Part shown: positions 34,236 through 44,881 of the stretch, piece after piece
How the letters are laid out: every line of letters starts with the position of its first letter
Position numbering within the stretch: position 1 is the stretch's first letter
Assembly: GCA_010094045.1 (NCBI GenBank)
Contig: ML986666.1
Span: forward strand, 124,001-188,000
DNA length: 64,000 nt
Reading direction: 5' to 3'
DNA from: Lojkania enalia
Taxonomy: Eukaryota; Ascomycota; Dothideomycetes; Pleosporales
The notes under the pieces: model-generated
The model's input: only the letters and a program-made list of their open reading frames with translations
Told to the model about the DNA's origin: nothing
The model's database searches: none
Program-made: the position numbers and the translations under genes

Positions 34236-35540
34236 ATGTCCGAATCCCCCATTATCCTTATCATCGGTGCCGGCATCTTTGGCACATCGACCGCCCACCA
34301 CCTCTCCCTCACCTATCCCCATCCCTCAAAAATCACAGTCCTCGACCGCTCCCCCTATCCACCCTACCATGCCGCCTCCACAGACATCAACAAGATCGTG
34401 CGCGCAGACTACACCTCGCGCTTCTACATGGACCTCGCATATGAAGCCCTGCAAGCCTGGAAGACGCTCCCAGTCCTTCAAAACCTCGAGTGGGGGAGGT
34501 TCTTCCACGAAAGCGGGTGGATTATGTTGGGGAACGAAGGAAGCGATCTCGCAGAGAGGATAAGGTTGAAATTTAGGGAGCGGGGTAGCGATGCTACAAG
34601 TGATGTTGAGATTGGGGAAGGGTTGAGAGGAGAGTGGAATGGTGTGCTGAAGGAGACGAGATTTGAGGGGCTAGAGAAAGGATATTGGAATCCGGATGCG
34701 GGGTGGGCGGACGCTGGGGATGCGGTTGCAAGGATGATGGAGGATGCTATTAGGAGGGGCGTTAGGTATGAAAGTGGGGATGTAGGAGAGTTAATATTAG
34801 GGGAAATGGGAGTACAGGGCGTGAAGACGAAGGATGGAAGGACGTATGAGGCTGATAAGGTTCTTTTAGCTACCGGGGCTTGGACAAGCGAGTTGTTGTC
34901 ACCAGTCGAAGATATTCTAGACATTGAAGGAGATGATAGAGTAGAGAAGCAGGTTACTGCGGCGGGTGTCTGTGTCGTGCATTATCAGCTGAGTGACGAT
35001 GAATATGAAAAGATGAAAGACATGCCGGTAATCATCTACGGCGATAGGGGAGAAGTCCTGCCTCCACCACGAAGTAATCGTATTTTGAAGTTTACGAACG
35101 CGCGATCGTTCACAAACACAATTATCACCTCGACTGGACACAAGATATCCGCCCCACCGGACCGGCCTCAATCGGTAGTCTCGGAACAACTAAAACAAGA
35201 GACTCTAGATGCCATGGTCGATAATGCCATGCCGTCTTTCTCCCGAAGATCTGTAAAGTATTGGCGGCTCTGCTGGGACTCAATCTCCACTTCCCAAGAT
35301 CAGCTGCTCACCAAGCATCCGCATCCAAGCCTGAGCAACCTCTACCTGGCAATCGGCGGAAGTTTCCATAGCTGGAAGTTCTTGCCCATAATTGGGAAGT
35401 ATATTGTCAATGTACTCAACGGAATGGGCAATGGGGAAGAAAAGGATGCAAGGTGGGCATGGAAAACCGAGAAATTTCAGGGCAGAGGCGCGCACGAGAA
35501 AGTTGTTCCTAGACGCGAACTCCGGGACCTCGAAACATGA
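34236..35540 (+). CDS. FAD-dependent amine oxidase (DAO fold; fructosyl-amino-acid / saccharopine / sarcosine oxidase-like)
   Basis: Intronless, 434 aa. The N-terminal FAD-binding fold has IIGAGIFGTSTAHHL (residues 9-23) and the acidic TVLDRS end of strand 2; KIVRADY follows at 53-59. A second FAD contact is VLLATGAWTSELL at about 209-221. The C-terminal YWRLCWDSI places Cys346 where fructosyl-amino-acid and related oxidases attach FAD covalently. GGSFHSWKFLPIIGKY (374-389) is the family's flavin-site block. These enzymes oxidise secondary amines (Amadori amino acids, saccharopine, pipecolate, sarcosine), releasing H2O2; the exact substrate cannot be told. The C-terminus DLET is not a peroxisomal SKL-type signal. 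It is followed 350 nt downstream, same strand, by a TENA/THI-4 gene. The first third is C-rich and the middle G/A-rich on the coding strand. Confidence 0.85.
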   Translation: MSESPIILIIGAGIFGTSTAHHLSLTYPHPSKITVLDRSPYPPYHAASTDINKIVRADYTSRFYMDLAYEALQAWKTLPVLQNLEWGRFFHESGWIMLGNEGSDLAERIRLKFRERGSDATSDVEIGEGLRGEWNGVLKETRFEGLEKGYWNPDAGWADAGDAVARMMEDAIRRGVRYESGDVGELILGEMGVQGVKTKDGRTYEADKVLLATGAWTSELLSPVEDILDIEGDDRVEKQVTAAGVCVVHYQLSDDEYEKMKDMPVIIYGDRGEVLPPPRSNRILKFTNARSFTNTIITSTGHKISAPPDRPQSVVSEQLKQETLDAMVDNAMPSFSRRSVKYWRLCWDSISTSQDQLLTKHPHPSLSNLYLAIGGSFHSWKFLPIIGKYIVNVLNGMGNGEEKDARWAWKTEKFQGRGAHEKVVPRRELRDLET

Positions 35541-35891
35541 CTATCAAATATTGCAGAGAAATTAACATGCCCTCCCTTTCTCCGCATTTTCATGTTGAAT
35601 ACCATCCAATTCCACGTTCACAAGTACCCTTGACTCCTATTTGGGAGCGCATGACGTCATTTACTATGAACCCACAACCGCAATGGAACCCAGAATATAG
35701 CATACGCCATTTCTGCGGATAACCTCATACCTCTGAGTCTCCCAAAGTTTCCTGAAGTTCAGAGAATTACCGACAAGCTCACATGACAAAAGTGGGGTTC
35801 TCCCGTCGCCTAAACAGAAAATCTCACTTTATGTATATCCTGCATTAACCACAATTCAATACTACCAACCCGTATTCGAAATTCAAAGTAG
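35541..35891. other. Intergenic region between FAD oxidase and TENA-family gene
   Basis: About 350 nt between two same-strand genes. The plus frame at 35537-35722 has no recognisable content. It must hold the terminator of the first gene and promoter of the second. Confidence 0.5.
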
Positions 35892-36686
35892 ATGGCTGCG
35901 TTAGATCAACCATGGAGTCTAACCTCCCATCTGCTCACCCTCCACACCACCCAATTCACCCGCGCGACCCAATCCGCCTTCCTGCAACGCGCGGCCAATG
36001 GCTCTCTCCCCAAAACCACAATTTCGCATTGGCTGGCGAATGACCGGCTCTACATGCGTGGCTACATCCAGCTGACAGGCGAACTCCTCCGCATCTTGCA
36101 GCTTCCTTCTCAGCCTATTCCGAGTTCATCCCTGGACCCTATTGAGATTAGGCTATTGGATTGGCTAGTCGGTGCACTGGTCAATATTCGCCGTGAGGAA
36201 CGGTTCTTTATTGACGTCGCCGAGCGATATGGACTGGACTTGGATTTGAGTGGGGGTGGGGGAAAGGTGGCGGAAGAAAAAAAGATTGAGGGGTTAAGAC
36301 GCTTTGAGAAGTTGTTTGGTGCTTTGACTACGGGCCAGAAGGGGGCAGACGTTTTACCTTGGTTGGAGGGTGTGGTGGTGTTCTGGGCAACGGAAAGGGT
36401 TTATTTTGAGGCATGGAGTTGGGCTAAGAGGCAGGCTGAGGTGGAAAGTAACGAGAGGGATATAAGCAAAGATGAAGATGGAGGGGCGATGAGAAAAGAA
36501 TTCATTCCAAATTGGACGAATGATGAGTTTATTCAGTTTGTGGATACATTGGAGAAGATATTGGATGAGGGCGTTGAGGCGGCCACAAAGGAGAACGGAG
36601 GGCTGAAAAAGGAGCTTGTGGGTAGAGCAGAGAAGATGTGGAAGGAATTGCTAGATGCTGAAGAGGCTTTTTGGCCGAATGTTTGA
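35892..36686 (+). CDS. TENA/THI-4-family (haem-oxygenase-like fold) protein
   Basis: Intronless, 264 aa, all-helical. PWSLTSHLLTLHTTQFTRA and FLQRAANGSLPKTTISHWLA followed by NDRLYMRGYIQ match the opening of TenA-like domains; WATERVYFEAWSWAK is the conserved mid-helix, followed by FIPNWTNDEFIQFVDTLEKI near the C-terminus. TenA enzymes hydrolyse aminopyrimidines or thiamine using a Cys nucleophile. This protein contains no Cys at all, so a thiaminase-II mechanism of the classic type is unlikely. It may use the alternative Glu-based chemistry described for TenA_E types, or bind rather than cleave its ligand. The adjacency to a DAO-fold oxidase is notable because bacterial tenA and thiO are often neighbours. 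The function remains unproven. Confidence 0.8.
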   Translation: MAALDQPWSLTSHLLTLHTTQFTRATQSAFLQRAANGSLPKTTISHWLANDRLYMRGYIQLTGELLRILQLPSQPIPSSSLDPIEIRLLDWLVGALVNIRREERFFIDVAERYGLDLDLSGGGGKVAEEKKIEGLRRFEKLFGALTTGQKGADVLPWLEGVVVFWATERVYFEAWSWAKRQAEVESNERDISKDEDGGAMRKEFIPNWTNDEFIQFVDTLEKILDEGVEAATKENGGLKKELVGRAEKMWKELLDAEEAFWPNV

Positions 36687-38614
36687 GCCTAAATACTCCT
36701 GGGAAGGATATTGAAATTTTCCTCCCCCGGAAGAAGGAAGATCCTTTTCGATCAACAGAAACAAGCGTACTTCTATTTCAAATTCTATCATTCTGTCCTT
36801 CATCTGTAGTTTGCAAAATGTCCCAAGTAGTTCGAGTTCGAACGTTCTACATCCTTTTATTTTTCTTCACTGTACCTAGATCCAGCACACAGCAATCAAT
36901 CACGAAGAGATGTAATGGGGACCATGAATCAAGTAACTAGGAAGGAGAAAGTTATTTCTATACTTAGGTGAAATCTGAGTAATTTATTTGAAAGAGATCA
37001 AAAGGACATAAAATTAATTGAAAAATGTTCACCATAGCCTTGGCAGATACTTGAATCTCGAAAAAAAAAGTGATTATTAGAGAAATATTGGAGTTTAATG
37101 GCTATAAAAGCGCCCAGTGTTCTCATTCGACTTTGACTATAACTATTTTCACTCCTTGTGGATGGCTAAGTTGTTTCCACGACAGGCAAGTAGGGTTATA
37201 ACAACACCAATCCATATTTTCCGGAAGAATATGGGTTCAATTGCTATATCTATCTTCAGCATGCCTGAGAATGCGGCATGTGACCCCAAAGCGTCGCATT
37301 CACAGCAATCTTTAACGCGGATGAACAATGTTGCTAGCGTAAGGCTGAACTGCTTCTCGGCTAACTATATATAACGCTACATTCATGGTTGAGCTTTAGG
37401 TTCCCTTCTTCGAAGACTTCAATTATGACGGGACAAAAATATGAGAATTGGCTACGGAAACATCTTGAACTTGCCACTCTCCTGAATATATATATATATA
37501 TATCAATATAGAAAATCCATAGTAAAAGATCCATTCCATTCATTTCCCGCCCTTGGCGAGTTTCGAAGAATATGTCCCCGACAAATTTCGAATGCTTCCC
37601 CTACGCTCTACTGTAGGCCAGCCTGAGCCGTCATTCTCCTTCCCTCTCATTTTTACAATGCACCATATCAAGATCCACAATCGCCCCGCCAAACTTGCCG
37701 CCCACCTAGCATTTCCCCAATCCGTCCACGACCGCATTGTACATTCGTCCATCACCCTACCCCTACCGCTGAGTCTTCAGGCGGTCAAACGTTGCACGAC
37801 ATGGCGCTGGCTCCATTGCCGATCCCACCATCCCGGCATCCCCTTCAGCCCCATCCTGCACATCATCACTACCATGGAAAAACGAATACCAGGAAACCAG
37901 GTCATGCACACGCATGCGCACACGCATACGCCTCCGCCAGCCGACCCGCCCCGTCCCTGCGCGCATACTGTACATGATTAAATAGCAATACCCAGCCAAG
38001 TTAGACACATTCCTACCGCTGCCGCTGCCGCTGCCGCCCGGAAACCCACGCATCCCGCACCACTCGGACGCCGTTCCTTGCTTCTTCCCTCTCTCTTCAC
38101 ATACAGACACAGGCACAGGCACAGATACACATACCGTCGGAATAAGCTGCCTCACATCTTCCTTCGAATTGCACACAACGCTCATGCGCTAGAAGGAAAT
38201 TGGCGGACTGCTTCAATACAACCCCCCCAAATTGTTTTTCTTTATTAGCTGAATACTATCATAGTGACTCAATTGAGACACTTACTAGTACTAGTACTAC
38301 TATAACCCTAAAAAGACCACATATAGGATATGCACGGGTGTGTGTTGTACCTATTTCCATCTCAACCCGCCCTCTCAGCTCCCCCAAGCACATACCAAAT
38401 CCAAAACCGCCCGCAGCACGCCAAAACCACAACCTACCCTCTTAGACCTAGGTTGCCATCCGGATACGGACAACGGGATGAACGTATCTCCCCAACCCCA
38501 AAAGAAAAAGGAAATATTGCGCGCTTACAGCACTAACGCAAGCGTCCTGCGTCAATTCTCTGAACGGTGAGATGAGTGTGACATGGGAATCCGAGATTGT
38601 CGCCGTGCGGCATT

Positions 38615-38635
38615 AAAAAAAAAAAAAAAAAAAAA
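38615..38635 (+). repeat. Poly(A) tract, 21 nt
   Basis: Uninterrupted run of A in non-coding DNA; a simple repeat. No target-site duplication or retroelement features were noticed next to it. Confidence 0.85.
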
Positions 38636-39172
38636 TTGCGGGATAGGCGCGATGAAGTAGTGTTACCAAATTCGGCATGGCAGGGATCGCCTGGCTTTAA
38701 AGAAAAAGAAAACCGCACGCAGGGGAAAGCCTGCATCAAGTGCATTCTGGATCGGTCGGGGGAACGGTTAAGTCTGATATGTGAGTGTCTAGAAGGCAAC
38801 ATGATGTAACCGATAGACTATCTGAGAAGTAATCACTACTAAGTCTGATTCTCGAATGCCTTTTCATAGATATTCATTTCAATCGTGCCCGTCAAGCATC
38901 TAATTTTTCTGCCAGACTTCGAGCACACGCTAAATATTGTTACATTCCGTATACATGGGTATCATGATAATGTGCAGCCTTTTCGATGCCGCAACCATAG
39001 AAGACCTTCCCGCCATTGCCTGAAAAAATTTTTCACCCCGAATGCTGTACTCCGTCGCTATGCTTGACAAAAAGGAAAACTCCATCCATGTTCGCCGACA
39101 TTGCATGGCAAATGAAGAAAGGGTGTGCCATCCTCAAGGCACCCGTCGATGCGCCCACCCATCCCTCTTATT

Positions 39173-39241
39173 TATATCCATTCTCCATCCTTCCCTGTAT
39201 ATATCCATCCTCCACTCCTTCCTGTGTATATCCATCCTCTC
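39173..39241 (+). repeat. Short pyrimidine-rich tandem repeat (about 3 units)
   Basis: Imperfect units of about 25-29 nt, each beginning with TATATCCAT and continuing with a CTCCATCC-like run; the third is truncated. It lies directly beyond the SAC3 stop codon, so it falls in or next to the 3' UTR. Confidence 0.6.
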
Positions 39242-39263
39242 ATATCCAACCAGACCCTCTCGC

Positions 39264-42200
39264 TCAATCCGACAATTCAATAGCATCGTCCTGAGTCCCA
39301 CCGGGCTTCTGAGCATACTGCTCAAATTCCATCTCGTCTTCGTCATAGTCCTCGAGATTCTCGTCATCTTGATAATCTTGATCTCTTATGTCATCGCCCT
39401 CTTCATAGTCTTCCAACTCCTCGTCCTCGCTAGATTCCTCACTACCTTGGTACTGAACTTCTTCAGCACTACAATTCGACTCTGGAACATAGGACTGCTG
39501 CATCGGAGTCGGTGAGGACAGCTCCAAGGGCTCGACACTTGGGAGGGTACTAGCATAAGGACGCGCCAGAGCATTGGGGAAATGGGGATGATCCCTCGCA
39601 TACGCTGCAGCGATCTCACCACCCTGTCCATACAGATGACGGGGAATAAAACGGCTATTTCGACTCCAATACGCTGGTCGTTGTTGCTCTGTGCTTTTCC
39701 TGAAGGAGGATGCTCCGGTCGAAGATCGCCCAAACAATAAATCTGGGACACTACGACTGAAATCGTGATGGGCTTCCACGATGCTCGATTTCACAGTAGG
39801 TTTGGCCAACAGCGCACGAGCTCTCTCGATTAGAGCGGCGGTAGAGGTCGTAGTTGATCCAGCATTGCTAGCGGGAGAACTGATCGAACCAAAACTGGAG
39901 CTGGGTGATGGGCGCTTGTTCCGGGACTCTCTGCCAGACGATCGCGATACTCGGTTTAGAATCGATTGTTTGACAGCCTCGACACGCGCGACTGGATCGC
40001 TACCTGTCGTAATCTGTGGTAGAGTAACCGGTAGTGATACACGAGAGGATGGAGTGCTCGATTTTCGACGTCTCTTGGACTCCGAAGCCCGATCAACCTC
40101 ATCCTCATCATCTGAAATGGAATCGAGGCTGCGCTTGCGATGCTTGGCTGGGTCGATTCCCATAGCACGTAGTTTGAACCAATCCGTCATTGTACGATCA
40201 ATAGGAGGGTTGGGGTTCTTATACGGCGTAGATTTTGCCATCTTCTCCTCGAATGGAGTAGGTTTTGGCGAGTTTAAGCTGCTCGTGTTCGATTCTGCAT
40301 TCGATTTTGTATTTGATTTTGCGCCTGGAGCCCTAGGAGCTGAAGATTTGGTTATCCTAGATGCCTTTGTAGACTTCAGGACAGAATGAGCGCTCGCCGG
40401 CGTGCTTGGCTTCTTGAACGTGCCGCTGGCATGGAAAGGCTTCGCCTTTATTACACCATTTAATTCTGCGTCCTTTTTACTGCTCGACGCTTGAACCATG
40501 ATATCAGCATCTTGTTGCGCATCGAGCGCCGCTAATTCTGCTGCATGCTCTTTCAACCACCTGCGCCTGTTCCTAGCGTGTGTTGTCAACCTCTTGTCGT
40601 AACATTTCTTTCGCCAACGAAAGAGCGCTTTGTAGGCAAGTTTATGTGCCCTCCACTGCCGGAAGCGCTCCGCATCTTCTTCCGCTTTTTCATGCTTCAA
40701 GTCCTCCCGAACTTCCAGTATGAGATTCCCACATACGTGTTCGAGCAGCTGCTTCAAAAGAGCCTGCTCAGAATTGAGAAATAGATCTGTAGCAAGATGG
40801 TCGTACGCGGAATCCCTCTCTTGTTGACGTCGCTGCGTTTCTTGAGCTCGACGTTTTTCCTCTTCTGCTTGTTGCTGCAGTCGTGCCTGTTTAGCTTCTT
40901 CTGCTTGCCGCTGGGCCTCGGCGGCCAGTCGTTGCTCTTCTTTTTTGCGGTGTCGTTCCGCCTCTTGTGCTCGTCGTTGCTCTTCTCCTCTGCGGCGTCG
41001 TTCCTCCTCTTGCGCTCGTCGCTGTTCTTCTTCGTGGCGTTTCTTCTCCTCTTGAGCTCGTTGCTGTTCTTCATAACGTTGATTCTCCTCTTGAACTCGA
41101 CGTTGTTGTTCTTCGTACAATTTCCGTTCCTTCTCCTCTTGTGATGATTGGAAGGGTTGTGAAGTTGAAACACTCAAAGAGGGGAATGGCTGTCGGCTCA
41201 AGAATGTTGGTTGACCTGGCAATGTCAAAAATGGCGAGGTTACAGCCACTTGTTGAAATGTCGAAACGGGTTTTGACGCTGGAAATACAGGTTGTGTCGG
41301 AGAGCTAGAAACCAATGCAATCGGAGTTGGCGTAAATATTGAACCGCCACTGGAACTAGAAGATACCCCATTAGCATCAGGTAACGGAGCGAACCTGACG
41401 GCTTTCTTTGTGGCATCAAATAGCCCAGGCTGGACCGTTTGGCCAGTGGCAGGGCTCGTTGTTGTAAAGATACCTTGACCCGCAGGAGACTGTGCGCTTG
41501 AGGTATCGTTGCTCATGGTTGACGATAAGTCAAACTTCGAATTCGGGGTTGCAAGACCATTCACATTATTATTAAACGGGCTCTGGCTGCTTGAAAATTT
41601 AAAAATGCTTGGGGTCTTAGCACTCGAAGCTGAGGCGAAGGAGTTTGGCTGTGCAAGCAAAGGGTTATTCAATCCGGATCCAGGGGTGAGTCCATTGGGG
41701 GTGGCCGAGACAGATTCCACTTGTTTGAAAGGGTTAGTGAATCCATTTGGAGTAGCCTCAGCCGATGTGAAGGGATTGACGTATCCATTTGGTGCCGAGA
41801 TTCTATTCGGTTGCCCAGGTGTTGGTGCAGCTGGATTAAAAGGCTCCGCGAACGGGTTCAGTCCGGTATCTGGAGATTGGCTTGTCAATACCTCGGGAAC
41901 GAACAACGTCTCATCCTCTGGCTCTGGTTCTACTTTTGTGTTTAGTCCTCGCTCCACAACCATTCCCTTTATTCTAGCCTCTTTTACAGACATACCTCTA
42001 ATTACCGCTGAAAATGATCGGTCAAACCGTTTGGCCTCCACGATGGTCCAGGAAAAAGTTTGTTCTGGCGCATCCGCTGGTTTACGAAGCCCTTTTCCAT
42101 GTGTAGGGGCCGAAGTCAAATCCAAAAACTCGAGGCCCTCGGCGGTCACTCCAAATGAGAATCCATATTGATGACAAAATGTCCTTACTTGATTAGCCGA

Positions 42201-43780
42201 ATCGAATCCAAGAGTACTGACAAGGTCGGACATGGTCCAGTCCTGGATTGTGATTGATCTGCCTTGGCTTTTCTGGCGGTACGCGCGGTAAATGGTGTCC
42301 ATAATTACATGGCGAATGTCGTTAAATGACATTTCGGCAGCACAGGCCATGAGATAGGAAACTGCGGGCGATGCTACCAGTTTCCAGAATTCTGCCCAGT
42401 TCTGATGAGCGACGAGAAATGAACGTGGCCGATTCATGATGGCGATTCCAGCTCGAAATATCTGAACTGCCGTCTGAACTCTGGGATTCCGCTGGACGTT
42501 GTCGGCAAGGCCCCTGATTTTGTTTTCAATATGGCTACCGTCAGCTAGGATGCTATTGATGATCATGTATGCCCAAAACTCTGGTTCATTTGGCGAGAAT
42601 ATCTTTCTGTTCCTCTTATTATCGTCGTACTCTTGTCTCAACGAGATCAAGGTGTGGCTAAATTGCTCGACGTCTTGCTGCCGGTTATAGTCGTCCGCGG
42701 TTGTGTTCGACATGTGGTGTAGCGTGATTAGGTGGAAGCGAGCACACTGTTCGAAGCAATTAAGCCGAATGCCAACATTCTCCGGAGTACCGACAAACTG
42801 AGTCGTGAGATCCTTTCGCACGGCTCGAGTACGGTCCCACAGCCAACCATACAGAAATCCCATGGGTTCATTGTCAAGCCTCGAGAACATGTAATGCAGA
42901 GTTTTCTGGAAACAGTTATTTAGTTCAACAGCAATGTGAATGATAGACGCACCTGGCAAGTTGGCGGGGTTCGAAGATCTGAGGGCAGCTCTACGTCCCT
43001 ACCTGCTGAAGATCGCTGATGGGCTTTGACCATCCGTGACTCATCCGGTACGCGTAAATAACGAGGGCCATGGGCTGTCTCAGCCGTCTGATCCTTGTTA
43101 GTATCTCAAATTCGTACCGCTCAATACTGAACGTACATATTCGGGTAGCTTCACATCGTTTTGCACGATGCGCCGGACCCTTTCATGCTCTGGACACATA
43201 TCGGTACAGATGGCTTGCAGTCTGACTGAATCTTCAATCCTCATTTGACCATCAGGGTTCATCATCCTCTGAGCAATAAATTGCTGCTTCAGTCGAGGGC
43301 GATCCTTGTTAAGCTACAATGGGCCGTGTGTTAGTCATAGACTTTCGGGTAGGGTTTTGAGGAACACACCATGTCGAGTCGCGCCTGGTAGTCATCTTGG
43401 GCAGGGACCTTCCCGTTTGGCCTAGATGCGAGTTAGACATGAGATCAAGCCACCGTAGACAGGCAACGAGAAAGGCGCAGTCCGGGGCCCCAGGGGTGAG
43501 GGGGGACGCGACAGTTCCGATGTTTCGCGGAGGGAATTTAAACGTACCCTCGATGACTCTGCCTGGCGCTACTAGTCCGTGTATCATTTCGGGAACCTGG
43601 CGAAGGGCTTGCGCCTCTGACTGAGAAATCGCTCCCTCCTCTCTGGGTGCGCCTCGAAAATGGCTTCGGTCGGTCGTCATCGCTAATGCTTCGTCCGGAT
43701 TGTTGGCCGCGGGGTGGAGCGTATACACCCCTAGGCTTGGGTCCACCACGACCCCCTTCTCTCTGCGACCGCCCTGTCAT
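39264..43780 (-). CDS. sac3: SAC3/GANP family nuclear mRNA-export scaffold
   Basis: Scaffold of the TREX-2 complex that couples transcription to mRNA export at the nuclear pore. Five exons (43780-43548, 43421-43370, 43313-43137, 43093-42953, 42905-39264) give 1414 aa. The Gly/Arg-rich N-terminus (MTGRSQREGGRGG) leads to NGKVPAQDDYQARLDM and the SAC3 hallmark ICTDMCPEHERVRR (about residues 125-140). The SAC3/PCI-like helical domain follows (LHYMFSRLDNEPMGF, CFEQCARFHLITLHHM) to about 480. Next come NPF-containing Ser/Pro repeats (NGYVNPFTSAE, NGFTNPFKQVE), a long charged coiled coil (about 790-905), a Ser/Lys-rich region, and a strongly acidic tail. The start is fixed by an upstream in-frame stop. 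The exon 4 acceptor is ambiguous: AAG or CAG, 6 nt apart. Confidence 0.92.
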
Positions 43781-43969
43781 TGCGGAAGCGTCGTTGCGGT
43801 TGCGCAACGGTCATGCGGCAGGGAGACGGATGGTCAAGTCGCGATCTAGAACGAGAGAGATGGCATCCGTCAGCAATGCGGCTCAAGCTGGTAGGGCACG
43901 ACGGTGCATGCGGGGATGGAAATGGGTCTGATTAAACGTCGTGCTGGGTGCGCGGAGCTGGGTGTGGCG

Positions 43970-44032
43970 GCGGCTACGGTGGTGGTGGTGGTGATGGTGG
44001 TGATGGTGGGGTTCTTTGTTGGTGGTGGGTGC
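43970..44032 (+). repeat. GGT/GAT trinucleotide-rich microsatellite
   Basis: Repeated GGT with GAT interruptions, about 190-250 nt upstream of the SAC3 start codon (non-coding strand view). Confidence 0.7.
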
Positions 44033-44661
44033 GAGGATGAGAGGAGCTCTAGGAACTGGAAGTCGCGATTTCGAGAGAACGGGCCACACGCACCGCGCCA
44101 GGCACCCAGGCGCGCGCGCCAAGTCTGCGGCACCCCGGCACTGGCGTATCCATCACCCGCGCGGCATCAACCTGTCGGGGGCACCATCCGCGGTCAAGGC
44201 AGCATTCTGAAACTTTTCAATACCTTGATATTGTCCAAGTTTTGGGGACCATTGGGCCATTATTTATAAACGTAACCGAAATTCTCGTGCCACAGCCGTC
44301 CTCGCTACACTTGGTGTTTTCAACACCTTTTCCAGCCTGCCCAACCCGTGTCGCTTATCGACGTACAGAAAGATATATCTGAAATATAGGAACGTAGTAG
44401 GCTGTCCAGAATTACATCCAGTCTCTGCCTACTCAGCACCAGACTCTGGGGATAGAAACCGCCCAGCACAAATACCGAAATCGTACAACCGCAATCAACG
44501 GAAAAGGCCATTCTTCGCCGAGAACGGCTTAATACGAACAGGAGCGAGCAATCCAGCAACGACGCTGAGGCAATATCCACATCCTGGACATCAGCTAATG
44601 CAGTCGGCGCCCCGAGATTGCTTCACTGGACTACTGTACAGAGCCACCCATATGTACTTTG

Positions 44662-44703
44662 AGTCGTAGTAGTCGTAGTAGTAGTAGTAGTCGTAGTAGT
44701 CGT
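44662..44703 (+). repeat. GTA/GTC trinucleotide microsatellite
   Basis: About 14 near-perfect units of GTA with GTC interruptions, roughly 180 nt beyond the stop codon of the DUF2841 gene. Confidence 0.8.
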
Positions 44704-44881
44704 TAATTCGTCTTTCGTAAAACGTGATCGCGTCATCATCGTTATAAGTCGTATAATCGTACCATGCTACATGCGCTATGCCGAACTAGAATAGAATTCG
44801 AAATTCGAAAAATGTTAGACTATGAAAATCATAAACAGATACTACCACCCCCGAAAGGAGGAAGGTCAGATGTGCATACGG

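Larger units (their letters stand above)
36687..39263. other. Long gene-free region with simple repeats
   Basis: About 2.6 kb. The first 900 nt are AT-rich, with a (TA) run near 37487-37502 and a TATA-like AATGGCTATAAAAG near 37097. The rest is C-rich, with CCGCTG repeats near 38018-38040, an A21 tract at 38615-38635 and pyrimidine repeats at 39173-39241. Overlapping frames on both strands at 37540-38185 have low-complexity translations and are not called. Confidence 0.45.
43781..44881. other. Intergenic with trinucleotide repeats: SAC3 promoter side
   Basis: About 1.1 kb between two minus-strand genes. It holds a GGT/GAT-rich run at about 43970-44032 and a GTA/GTC run at 44662-44703. Frames on both strands at 43870-44269 simply read through the repeat and are not called. 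Confidence 0.5.

Noticed and set aside
37540..38185. Possible gene on either strand (37553-37981 plus, 37763-38185 minus)
   Set aside because: Translations are low complexity (His/Pro/Thr or Val/Cys/Gly/Arg) and mutually overlapping; no family resemblance or splice partners.
39781..42171. Long plus-strand frames over SAC3 (for example 39781-40389 and 41509-42171)
   Set aside because: Antisense shadows of the large SAC3 exon; Ser/Pro-rich coding on one strand leaves the other open.
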